Source: UBA6144 sp964399165 (lineage in GTDB: Bacteria; Bdellovibrionota; Bacteriovoracia; Bacteriovoracales; Bacteriovoracaceae). From it: DNA of 64,000 bases. Shown here piece after piece: positions 35,747 to 44,323 of this stretch. How positions within the stretch are numbered: the stretch's first letter is position 1; every line of letters begins with the position of its first letter. The translations under genes and the position numbers were made by a program. Where the stretch lies: NCBI GenBank assembly GCA_964399165.1, contig CAYNPO010000011.1:1-64000 (forward strand), in the 5' to 3' direction. The notes beneath the pieces are model-generated. The model saw only the letters and a list, made by a program, of their open reading frames with translations. It was not told the DNA's origin and ran no database searches.

Positions 35747-38011
35747 TCAGGGAACTTGGGCGAGGACGTTGCCGGTGCCGCAGGCCAGGCGCGTGCCGAC
35801 GTTCAGGCTGAAGGAGCGGGCCTTGTCAGAGAACTTGGCGGCGAGTCCTTGCAGGTTGGTGAGGGCCAGCTGGCGCCCTTCAGGGGTGGCCTTGGCGTTG
35901 ATGGCCGCACCCAGGGCGGGGTCGCAGATCTGGGCCTGGATCTTGGAGAGCACGTAGTTCAGCACCTCGGCCGGGGCCTCGGGGCGGTCGGCGCGCCCGA
36001 AGAAGGCGACCCAAGAGCCAGCGGTGGCGGCGTTGTTGGCGCCGTAGGCGAGCATGCCCAAGGTGACTTCTTCAACTTGCCCGTTGATCTCGGCTAAGGT
36101 CCAGACAGGGGCCTCGGAGGTGGACGGGGCGACCAGCAGCTCGATGGCGCGGCTCAGGCGGCCTTCCCAGAAGCTGAAGGGGTCGTTGGTGGCGTCGGAC
36201 TTGGAGCACTCGGCGGACATGGTGGCGATGCGGGCGGCGGCGCCGGGCTGGTGCTCGTCGGTGCAGAACCAGTCGGTGTGGGTGGGGGCGGTGCCGCCGT
36301 AACCGAAGGCCAGGGCCATGCGGTCGTAGAGGCCGATGGTGTTCAGGTGGCGGAAGGGGCGGCCCATGTACTCCATGATGGAGCGGGAGACGCTGCCGCG
36401 GGCGGAGCCGCCGGAGGCGCCGAGGTTACCTTTGAAGTTGTGGCGCAGACCGATGTTGTGGCCTAGTTCGTGGGCGACCATCTCGCCGAAGTAACCGTTC
36501 ATGTACTGCTCGAAGGTCACGCCGGCGGGCACCACTTCGAAGTGGTTCTTGACCAGGGTGTCCTCGAGCTCCTCGCGGGAGGCGTGGACGGTCATCTCGA
36601 GGGCGTCACCCAAGCGGACCCGGATGTTGCCCATGCGGGCGGGGTTGAGCTTGGATTCCAGGCTTTGGTTGAAGGACTTCATCAGGGCCTCGGCCTCGAT
36701 GGCGCGGCCTTGCTCGTTCAAGGCCTTCGCCTGGGCGGAGAGGGCGAACCAGCGGGTGTAGAGGTCGATGATGGTGGGGCCCTGGATCAGAGTGTTGGCG
36801 GAGAAGGTCTCGCCGGTGTGCTGGTTGGCGATGGACGGGCCCAGGCCGCCGTAGGGGGCCTTGTTGACCAGGTCCCACTCGAGGATGTTGTAGCGGATGT
36901 CGCCGGCCACCAGGAGTTCATTGCGGGGATCGCCCTCGGGGATGAATTCGTAGCTCAGGAGGTTGCGGCCGATGATGCGGGTGAACTCGCGGTTCCAGCC
37001 GTCGAAGGCGCCGGCGAAGGCGGGCTGCCATTGGGCGGGCACGTTCTTGATGTAGTACTTCACCGGCTGGCCGAAGTTGGTTGTGGAGAAGCGGGTGATC
37101 TTGGTGTCGGTGGAACGCTCGGTGGTGAAGAAGCCGACGCCGTTGGTGGGCGCGCGGGCGGTGAAGGCTGGGTTAAAGCCCGAGGCCAGCTTCATGTACC
37201 AGCGCACGGTGATCTCGGTGACGGGAGCGGAGGCGTCGTCAGGAGAAGCCGCCTTGGGGATGAACTTGGTGAGGACGTCGAACACCAGGGTAGACAGGGA
37301 GTAGTCAAATACGGTCGTCGCCGAGGAGATGGCCTTGAGGCCGGTGACTTGGCCCGCGGGATCCATCATGCTCACGAGATCGAGCTCGGCGCCCACGGAA
37401 CTCAGGTCCAGGATGACCATGTTGTCTTCCTGGCTGATGCCCACGATGGGGAAGTTGATCAGGCCCACCTGCTGGGAATTTTCAGAACAGCGGTTAGGGC
37501 AGCCCACCAAGGTGAGGGAGAAGTCATCGCCGTTGGCGCTGACCAAGGGGCGAACGTGGATGGGGGTGAGGTCGGTGAGCTTGAGCATGCCCAGGGTCTC
37601 GTTGGTGCGGTCGGAGACCTTAGTGATCACGCCGCCGAAAACGTTCTGCTCGCCGATCAGGCCTATGGGGAAGCCGAGCACCAACGGGTTCTCGGCGGCG
37701 GCCCGAACGGCGGATTGGGACTTGGTGATGAAGTTGGCGGCGGGGGCCTCGGCCCGGGGGAGGGCGTTCAAGAAGGAGCGGCCCTCAGCTGAAGCGGTGG
37801 AAGTGAGGGCGCCGGAGCGCAGGTGCTGCTCCAGAGTGTCGGCGCTCATAGCCCGGAAGCTGACGCTGGTGTCGCCGATCAGCCGGTCCACGGCCTTGCC
37901 GCTTTGGACGTGGTTGCTGGCGCCAGAGGCGGACTTGTCGGCTCCCCCGCCACAGCCGACGGCCATGAGAGCGGTGAAGGTAAGAGCGGTGAGGGTGGTG
38001 GTCGTGCGCAT
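35747..38011 (-). CDS. zinc-dependent metalloprotease lipoprotein (metzincin-like)
   Basis: 754 residues from the ATG at 38011, which gives a lipoprotein signal with lipobox cysteine (LMAVGCGGG). Around residue 512 it reads AHELGHNIGLRHNF, the extended HExxHxxGxxH zinc motif of metzincins, followed by the Met-turn-like SRSIMEYMG. It is similar in layout to the large zinc-dependent proteases with DUF4953-type catalytic domains. Likely anchored in the outer membrane or periplasm. A strong hairpin follows the gene; a dyad lies upstream. Confidence 0.85.
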   Translation of the reverse strand: MRTTTTLTALTFTALMAVGCGGGADKSASGASNHVQSGKAVDRLIGDTSVSFRAMSADTLEQHLRSGALTSTASAEGRSFLNALPRAEAPAANFITKSQSAVRAAAENPLVLGFPIGLIGEQNVFGGVITKVSDRTNETLGMLKLTDLTPIHVRPLVSANGDDFSLTLVGCPNRCSENSQQVGLINFPIVGISQEDNMVILDLSSVGAELDLVSMMDPAGQVTGLKAISSATTVFDYSLSTLVFDVLTKFIPKAASPDDASAPVTEITVRWYMKLASGFNPAFTARAPTNGVGFFTTERSTDTKITRFSTTNFGQPVKYYIKNVPAQWQPAFAGAFDGWNREFTRIIGRNLLSYEFIPEGDPRNELLVAGDIRYNILEWDLVNKAPYGGLGPSIANQHTGETFSANTLIQGPTIIDLYTRWFALSAQAKALNEQGRAIEAEALMKSFNQSLESKLNPARMGNIRVRLGDALEMTVHASREELEDTLVKNHFEVVPAGVTFEQYMNGYFGEMVAHELGHNIGLRHNFKGNLGASGGSARGSVSRSIMEYMGRPFRHLNTIGLYDRMALAFGYGGTAPTHTDWFCTDEHQPGAAARIATMSAECSKSDATNDPFSFWEGRLSRAIELLVAPSTSEAPVWTLAEINGQVEEVTLGMLAYGANNAATAGSWVAFFGRADRPEAPAEVLNYVLSKIQAQICDPALGAAINAKATPEGRQLALTNLQGLAAKFSDKARSFSLNVGTRLACGTGNVLAQVP

Positions 38012-38084
38012 GTAAGAAAGCCTTTCGTTGCGGCCAAAAACTGTTAGGCTTCTCCCGCGAAAATCCGTGGATGGCAAAAGAAAT

Positions 38085-38099
38085 CTGTAATTCTTACAG
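38085..38099. promoter_or_regulatory. dyad CTGTAA-N3-TTACAG upstream of the metzincin gene
   Basis: A perfect 6-bp inverted repeat with a 3-base centre, 74 bases before the start codon at 38011 and in the 214-bp spacer after ileS. Position and symmetry fit an operator; the regulator is unknown. Confidence 0.3.
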
Positions 38100-38225
38100 G
38101 CGAGCTATTTGAGTTTTAACGGAGGGTTGCGGCCCACGAGGACCTTTTCCATCATGAGTGAAAGACGATGTTAGAAGTTTATTTCCGAAGGTAAGTCAGA
38201 AGGGCCAAAACGCCCCCCTGGGGTT

Positions 38226-41200
38226 TCAGGCCTTGCGCAATCCCAACTGGAAAGTTCCTTCGTCCACGGCGGTGGCGTCGGCGCCTGCAGGCGCCGCTTC
38301 GGCGCGCACGTCGGCGACCGTAGCCAGTGTCTGCTCCATGATCCAGGCCTTGTGTTTGCTGAAGACGTCCGCCAGTTCAGGGGTGGCCCGCACGTCTAGG
38401 ACGATGCGGTCGGAAACGTGGAAGTTGTGCTGCTTGCGTGCCTTCTGGATGGTGCTGATCATTTCCCTCGCCAGGCCCTCGTCGATGAGGTCCTGGTCCA
38501 GGGTAGGGTTGAGTCCCACGGTGATGAAGCGGTTGGTGATGGCGTGGGTGCCCGGCTTGGCCTCCCGATACACCAAGATTTCCTCAGAGCCGAAGTCCTT
38601 GCCGTCCAGGGTGACGGTCTGGCCCGCCTCCACCTTCTGAAGGCTGGCGTAGTCCAGGCCCTCAATCTTGGCCTTGAATGCGCCCATCTCCTTGCCGAGC
38701 TTTTTGCCAAGCACGGGAAGGTTGGGTTTGGCATAGAGGCGGATGGCGCTGGCCTCGTCCGTACGGTAGCCCACGTCTTTCACGTTGAGCTCGCCCTTGA
38801 TGTACTCCTCCAGCTTGGCGATCTCCTTGAGAAGCTTGCCGTCCTGGTGGATGACTTCCAAAAGGCGCAAGGGGGTCTTCACCTTCACCCCGTCGGCCAC
38901 GCGCTTTTGGCGGCCCAGGATGATCACCTGTTGCATCCGGTCCACTGCTTCCTCGAGCACGGGGTCCATGAGATTGGAGTCGGCCTCGGGGTAGCTGTCC
39001 AGGTGCACGGACTCCTTGCCGGTGAGTTCCAGGAAGGAGTGCTCGGCGAAGAACGGCGCGAAGGGGGCCATGAGGCGTGAGAGGTCCACCAGCACCCGGT
39101 GGAGGGTGGTGTAGGCGGCCCGCTTGTCGGCGGTGAGGCCCTCATCCCAGAAACGGCGCCGGTTGAGGCGGATGTACCAGTTGGTGAGGTCGTCCACGAA
39201 GGAGAACAGCGGCGGGACCACGTTGTAGAGGCGGTAGGCCTGCATCTCCGCGTTCACCTGGGTGACCAGGGTTTGGAGCTTGGAGAGGATCCAGCGGTCC
39301 AGGATATTCTCCGCGGGTGCGGCGTGCTTGGTCATCTCCCAGCCATCCACCTGGGAGTAGGTCTGGAAGAACTTGAAGCTGTTGTACCAGGGCAGGAGCA
39401 CCCGGCGGGTCATCTCTTTCACACCGTCGTCGGTGAAGCGCAACTCCTCGGCGCGCACCAGGCCCGAGTTGATGAGGTAGAGGCGCAGAGCATCCGCCCC
39501 GTGGCTCTCCAGCAGTTCGTCCGGGGGGGTGTAGTTACGCAAGCGCTTGGACATCTTGCGGCCGTCCGCGGCTAGCACCATCCCGTTCACGATGACGTTC
39601 TTGAAGGCGGGCTTGCCGTACAGGGCAGCCGACAACACGGTGAGGGTGTAGAACCAACCGCGGGTCTGGTCCAGGCCCTCGGCGATGAACTCGGCGGGGA
39701 AGCCCTGCTCGAACACACTTTGATTCTCAAAGGGGAAGTGCAGCTGGGCGTAGGGCATGGAGCCGGACTCGAACCAGCAGTCCAGCACCTCGGGGATACG
39801 CCGGTAGACGCCGGCTTCGCCGGCTTTCTGGAAGGTCAGTCCGTCCACGTACTCGCGGTGGAGGTCGTTAACCTTGGCGCCCGTGAGGCCCTCAAGCTCG
39901 GCGATGGAGCCCACGCACACGCGGGAACCGGTCTGGTCGTTGACCCAAATGGGGAGCGGGGTGCCCCAGTAGCGGTTGCGCGAGATCGCCCAGTCCCGGG
40001 CGTTCTCCAGCCATTTGCCGAAGCGCCCGTCCTTGATGTGGGCGGGAACCCAGGTGATCTGCTCGTTGGCGGCGAGCATCTTGTCCTTGATCTTCTCCAC
40101 CGCCAGGTACCACTGGGGCATGGCCCGGTACATGAGCGGGGTGTCCGTGCGGTAGCACATGGGGTAGCTGTGGACCAGGGTGGACTGGAGGAACAGGAGC
40201 CCCTTGTCCTTGAGCTGCCTGATGACTTCCTTGTCCGCGTCCTTGAAGGCCATGCCTTCCAGGTTGCCGGCCTCGATGGTGAACTTGCCGGAGTTGTCCA
40301 GCGGGCACACGATCTCGGTCAGCCCCGCGGCCTTCATCACGCGCATGTCGTCCTCGCCGAAGGCGGGGGCCTGGTGGACGATCCCCGTGCCGTCGGTGGT
40401 GGTGACGTACTCGTCGTTGAACATGGTGAAGTAGCCGTCTTTCGCCATCGCGGAGAAGAACGGGAAGAGGGGCTCGTAGCGCTCGCCCTTGAGCTTGCTG
40501 CCGGGGAACGTCTCGACCACCTCGCCCTTGAGCTGCTTCTTGTAGGCTTCCACCCGCGCCTCGGCGAGAATCAGGAAGCGATCGTTCTCGGTGTCATGGA
40601 ACTTCACGTAGGCGACTTCCGGGTGCACGCACAGGCCCAGGTTCGAGGGCAGGGTCCAGGGCGTGGTCGTCCAGGCGAGGAAGAAGGTCTTGGGGTCCTT
40701 GAGGCTCTTGAACATCACGGTGACGGCGGGGTCCTGGATGTCCTGGTAGTTCTGGGTGGCCTCGAAGTTGGAGAGGGCGGTCTGCAGGGCGGGGGAGAAG
40801 GGGACGATCTTGTTGCCCTGGTAGATCAGGCCCTTGTCCCAGATGCTCTTGAACACCCACCACACCGACTCCATGAACTCCTTGTCCATGGTCTTGTAGT
40901 CGTTCTGGAAGTCCACCCAGCGGCCGAGCCGCCCGATGGTGCGCTCCCACTCCACCACGTAGCGGTCCACGATGCCGCGGCACTCTTTGTTGTAGGCGGC
41001 CACTCCGTGCTTGGCCACGTAGTCCGCGGCGCTCACGCCGAACTTCTTGTCGATCTCCTGCTCGATGGGCAGGCCATGGCAGTCCCAGCCGAAGCGCCGG
41101 TCCACGTGAAAGCCCTTCATGGTGAAGTAGCGGGGGACCACGTCCTTCAAGGTGGAGGCCACGATGTGGCCGTGGTGGGGCAGGCCTGTGGCGAAGGGAG

Positions 41201-41348
41201 GCCCGTCGTAGAAGATGTAGGGCGCGCGTGCCTTGGTCTGCTCCAGGGACTTCTGGAAAATCTGGCGTTCCGCCCAGCGCTTCTGGATGTGGCGTTCTGT
41301 TTCCACGAAGGAGAATTGTTCCTGAGCGTTTTGTTCCGGCGATTCCAT
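38226..41348 (-). CDS. ileS: isoleucyl-tRNA synthetase, long eukaryote-like type
   Basis: 1040 residues. Class I signatures are PHHGHI (HIGH, ~57-62) and KMSKR (~597). Text such as FGWDCHGLPIEQEIDKKFG and the C-terminal part are typical of the longer eukaryote-like (type 2) IleRS, the type often tolerant of mupirocin. Charges tRNA-Ile with isoleucine and edits valine. The start at 41348 is chosen for the conserved N-terminus; a longer in-frame extension to 41666 overlaps the next gene and is not supported. Confidence 0.96.
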   Translation of the reverse strand: MESPEQNAQEQFSFVETERHIQKRWAERQIFQKSLEQTKARAPYIFYDGPPFATGLPHHGHIVASTLKDVVPRYFTMKGFHVDRRFGWDCHGLPIEQEIDKKFGVSAADYVAKHGVAAYNKECRGIVDRYVVEWERTIGRLGRWVDFQNDYKTMDKEFMESVWWVFKSIWDKGLIYQGNKIVPFSPALQTALSNFEATQNYQDIQDPAVTVMFKSLKDPKTFFLAWTTTPWTLPSNLGLCVHPEVAYVKFHDTENDRFLILAEARVEAYKKQLKGEVVETFPGSKLKGERYEPLFPFFSAMAKDGYFTMFNDEYVTTTDGTGIVHQAPAFGEDDMRVMKAAGLTEIVCPLDNSGKFTIEAGNLEGMAFKDADKEVIRQLKDKGLLFLQSTLVHSYPMCYRTDTPLMYRAMPQWYLAVEKIKDKMLAANEQITWVPAHIKDGRFGKWLENARDWAISRNRYWGTPLPIWVNDQTGSRVCVGSIAELEGLTGAKVNDLHREYVDGLTFQKAGEAGVYRRIPEVLDCWFESGSMPYAQLHFPFENQSVFEQGFPAEFIAEGLDQTRGWFYTLTVLSAALYGKPAFKNVIVNGMVLAADGRKMSKRLRNYTPPDELLESHGADALRLYLINSGLVRAEELRFTDDGVKEMTRRVLLPWYNSFKFFQTYSQVDGWEMTKHAAPAENILDRWILSKLQTLVTQVNAEMQAYRLYNVVPPLFSFVDDLTNWYIRLNRRRFWDEGLTADKRAAYTTLHRVLVDLSRLMAPFAPFFAEHSFLELTGKESVHLDSYPEADSNLMDPVLEEAVDRMQQVIILGRQKRVADGVKVKTPLRLLEVIHQDGKLLKEIAKLEEYIKGELNVKDVGYRTDEASAIRLYAKPNLPVLGKKLGKEMGAFKAKIEGLDYASLQKVEAGQTVTLDGKDFGSEEILVYREAKPGTHAITNRFITVGLNPTLDQDLIDEGLAREMISTIQKARKQHNFHVSDRIVLDVRATPELADVFSKHKAWIMEQTLATVADVRAEAAPAGADATAVDEGTFQLGLRKA

Positions 41349-41423
41349 GGGGCCTCTCGTCTGGGGGATGCCACAGACTACCAAATCCTTGGGACGGCGT
41401 AAAACCCGTGCGAGAATGAAACC

Positions 41424-42854
41424 ATGTCCTTTTCCCTCTCCATGGCGCTCTTCCTGTGCGGTGTCATGACGGCCCATGCCGCTCCCGTGCCCGTTCTTTC
41501 CGCCTGGAGCGAAGCCGCGCCTATGGATAAGCCCGCGGCCCTGCCCCCCGACTCCGACCAGAGCTTGATTCCCTGGCGGGGCCTGGACGTGGACGCTTGG
41601 CTCGACGTGGGGAGTTGGATGCGCCAGCGGGCCTGGCGGGACGCGACCCCGGACTGGCGGGCCCATGAGCGCCAGTACAGTGCCCAGGAACTGGTGGGCA
41701 AAGTCATCAGCTGCGTGGGGGAGTGCCGGCTATTCCGCGGCAAAGTCTCCCACCGGGTGCGCTGGCTTTCCCGGGTGCATGAGGGCGATGAGCTGCACAC
41801 GGGCCCCGACGGTTATCTCTGGATGATGCTGGCGGACGGCGCGCTGGTGCGGCTGGCCCCACGCACGGCCGTCGGCTTCCTTGAGATCGCCGTGGCGCCG
41901 GACAGGGTGTTCTTCCACGCCCGGTTGGGCCAGGGGCTGGTGTACTGGCTTCCCCGCAGCGGACGCCGGGTGAAATTGGAAGACCTCACCGAAACCGACC
42001 AATTGTTCCTCCCGGTGATGGACGTGGGCGCCAACGTGGAGAGCTTCCGGCGGGCCGTTCACGCCCAAGGAGACGACGCCGCACGGTTGGCCCGCTGGGT
42101 GGGTCGCCAGGATTCCGGCGTCATCCCCCAGCGCGAGGAGCTCAATCGCCTCATCGGCGAAAACAATCCTTCCCGGCGGCCCCAGTCCCACGTCACACTC
42201 CTGGTGGCGCCCAACGGCTCCGTCCTGACACACGACATGCCGGTGGCCTTTTTTTTCCCACCGGGCGGGCGGGGCTACCTGAAGGCTGATACTCGCGACG
42301 TGGGGGAGGAGGCGGATGAGGCTTTCCGGCCCCAGGCGCGCTTTCTTTTCCGGGGTTATCAGAACACCGAGGAAATGGTGGTACCCCCAGGGGAATGGCA
42401 TGAAGTCGCCGCTGACGGGCGCGCACTGTTCCCACCGGCGGAACTCCCCCCCCTGCTCGCGGCCAGCGAGCTGCCTGTGAAGCGAGTGCCCACGCTCATG
42501 CTGGTGCGCGAACGCTGGCTTTCGGCCCTACGGGGCTTCGATGCCGAAGCGGCCAAAAAGCCAGAGGTGCTGGCCCCCCGCTGGGGATATCAAGCCTGGA
42601 CCGCAGAAGCATTGGACAAGCGGCTGGCCTTCCTCAAGGAACACACCCGGCGGATGGAAACCACCAATCTGCGCTCCCTGCAGCGGCTGCAGGGCACACC
42701 CGACGAGACCTTTGATGGGCGCTACTTCGCCACAGCGCTAGAGAGTTACTTCCGCGCTATCAAACGGCGTCATGCCGCGGGTCCCGCTTCGGTGCCTGAT
42801 ATGTCGGACCTGCATTTTTACGGATGGGTGCTGATCAATGCCAAACAGCAATGA
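41424..42854 (+). CDS. secreted FecR-domain-like protein
   Basis: 476 residues with a signal peptide (MSFSLSMALFLCGVMTAHA). Residues ~90-180 look like a FecR domain (GKVISCVGECRLFRG, VHEGDELHTGPDGYLWMML, VRLAPRTAVGF), a fold often found in periplasmic sensing or surface proteins. The rest is unknown; KAD/Ala-Arg-rich helical tail. No sigma factor is adjacent, so this is not a classical FecIR system. The 3' end overlaps maf by 17 bases. Confidence 0.72.
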   Translation: MSFSLSMALFLCGVMTAHAAPVPVLSAWSEAAPMDKPAALPPDSDQSLIPWRGLDVDAWLDVGSWMRQRAWRDATPDWRAHERQYSAQELVGKVISCVGECRLFRGKVSHRVRWLSRVHEGDELHTGPDGYLWMMLADGALVRLAPRTAVGFLEIAVAPDRVFFHARLGQGLVYWLPRSGRRVKLEDLTETDQLFLPVMDVGANVESFRRAVHAQGDDAARLARWVGRQDSGVIPQREELNRLIGENNPSRRPQSHVTLLVAPNGSVLTHDMPVAFFFPPGGRGYLKADTRDVGEEADEAFRPQARFLFRGYQNTEEMVVPPGEWHEVAADGRALFPPAELPPLLAASELPVKRVPTLMLVRERWLSALRGFDAEAAKKPEVLAPRWGYQAWTAEALDKRLAFLKEHTRRMETTNLRSLQRLQGTPDETFDGRYFATALESYFRAIKRRHAAGPASVPDMSDLHFYGWVLINAKQQ

Positions 42855-43476
42855 AAAATGGCGGATGGTTCTGGCTAGCCAGTCACCCAGGCGCAAAGAA
42901 CTTCTGGGACGCCTGGGCGTACCCTTTGACGTGGTGGTTTCCGGGGCCGACGAAGACGTCTCCGAGCGAGCGCCCGCCCGCCACGCCCTCGAGGTGGCGC
43001 GGCTGAAAGCGCGGGCCGTGGCCGACCTGTTGTCCCCTGACCGGCCCCACTTGGTGGTTGCCGCCGACACCGTAGTGGCCCTGGGCGATGACATCTTGGG
43101 TAAGCCCCGCGATGCTGCCGAGGCCGAAGCGTTCTTGCGTCGACTCTCCGGGCGCACCCATGAAGTGCACACGGGGCTGGTGTTGCTCGAAATGGCGACG
43201 GGCCATAGGCGCGAGCACGCAGTGGTGGAAACCACGGAGGTGGACTTCGCCAGCATAGGGCCCCGCCAGTTAATGGATTACCTGGCCACGGGGGACTCTT
43301 TGGACAAGGCCGGCGCTTACGGCATCCAAGGCCAGGCGCTCGCGTTCATCACGGGCATACGTGGTTGTTACGGCGCGGTGGTGGGTTTTCCTCTGGCGCG
43401 CTTCTGTGCCATGATGGACGGCACCGTGGCCCCGGGACTGGGCTGGAGGACACCATGGCAAGACTTCTTCTCTTAA
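42838..43476 (+). CDS. maf: Maf-like nucleoside triphosphate pyrophosphatase
   Basis: 212 residues with the family start LASQSPRRKELLGRLGVPFDV, VVAADTVVALGDDILGKP and GAYGIQGQALAFI. Maf proteins hydrolyse non-canonical or m5U/m7G nucleotides and were linked to septum inhibition. It is translated from inside the end of the FecR-like gene and overlaps the next secreted-protein gene by 22 bases, forming a three-gene unit. Confidence 0.93.
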   Translation: MPNSNEKWRMVLASQSPRRKELLGRLGVPFDVVVSGADEDVSERAPARHALEVARLKARAVADLLSPDRPHLVVAADTVVALGDDILGKPRDAAEAEAFLRRLSGRTHEVHTGLVLLEMATGHRREHAVVETTEVDFASIGPRQLMDYLATGDSLDKAGAYGIQGQALAFITGIRGCYGAVVGFPLARFCAMMDGTVAPGLGWRTPWQDFFS

Positions 43477-43862
43477 TCTGTCTGTGCCCGACGCTGGCGT
43501 GGGCGCAGTTTTTCAACCTTCCCTTCGGCCGTGACAAGGATGCAGGCGCAGCGAGTTGGGAGAGCACCCTCGAGCGCATTGAGGGCCTCTCCGCGGACGA
43601 CCCCGCGGCTTTTGAGGCGGGTTACCGCGAGTTGGTCCAGGAAGCGCAGAAGCGCCTCGACCTTCGGCGGGCGGAGTGCGCGGAAAAGAACGCCACGGAG
43701 AAGAATCCTTGCTTCCAAAAGCTCGCGGCCTGGCAACGAAGGTTGTTGGACGCCACCTACGGCGCTAAACGGAAGCTGCTCCTGGTCCTGCACCGACTCC
43801 AGCTGGCGCAGCTAGAGTCGGGAAGGGAGCGCGCGGCCAAGGAACTCAACGGCGCGTTCTAA
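43455..43862 (+). CDS. small secreted hypothetical protein, 135 aa
   Basis: Start at 43455 within the end of maf (ribosome-binding site CTGGAGGA). Signal peptide MARLLLLICLCPTLAWA, then a helical charged domain with a cysteine pair (RRAECAEKNATEKNPCFQKL) in a pattern common in small periplasmic helical hairpins. Not recognised. Confidence 0.65.
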   Translation: MARLLLLICLCPTLAWAQFFNLPFGRDKDAGAASWESTLERIEGLSADDPAAFEAGYRELVQEAQKRLDLRRAECAEKNATEKNPCFQKLAAWQRRLLDATYGAKRKLLLVLHRLQLAQLESGRERAAKELNGAF

Positions 43863-43865
43863 ACG

Positions 43866-44045
43866 TCACTTGGTGGCGTTGTTCTCCGGCGCCAGGACCA
43901 CGGGCGTGGGCATGGTGCTACGGAGGCTCTTGCTTCCCTGGAGGGAGCGCATGGGCCGGAAGCTCCTCACCGGGCGGCACTCCGCCGGGGCCTGGGGCGC
44001 TTTATCCCAAGTCGTGACGATCAATGTTGGTTTGTTCTTTTTCAT
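43866..44045 (-). CDS. possible small basic protein, 59 aa
   Basis: From the ATG at 44045 the frame reads MKKNKPTLIVTTWDKAPQAP and ends LAPENNATK; a GGTGG lies upstream. The composition is protein-like (basic, Pro/Ser-rich), and it fills an otherwise empty spacer. Function unknown; it could also be non-coding. The upstream 44046-44323 contains no other gene that I can see. Confidence 0.35.
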   Translation of the reverse strand: MKKNKPTLIVTTWDKAPQAPAECRPVRSFRPMRSLQGSKSLRSTMPTPVVLAPENNATK

Positions 44046-44323
44046 ACATCCACCGTAGGTGCGTCGGTCACTCGGTCCAAGGCCGTCGCAACGGGGGATG
44101 CCCATGGCGCCGGCTGGTCAGACGATCAAGGTGATCTCCAACAGCGACTCCTTTGAAGTTCGTACTCAAGGCGACTAGTCGGGATTGACGGAGCCAAACT
44201 TGAGTAGCTTGAGGACTCACCGGCATTCTAGCACGGACAACGCGCAGGGGCATCAGGGGGAGGCGAGATTTGCCTAGAGAGGGCGAACACGGCGTTTTCC
44301 TTGATTTTTGCTACCCTGGGAGC

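Noticed and set aside
36470..37792. 440-codon rightward ORF opposite the metzincin gene
   Set aside because: Gly/Val/Glu-rich antisense shadow of a well-supported protein.
39720..41402. 560-codon rightward ORF opposite ileS
   Set aside because: Antisense shadow; ileS is unambiguous.
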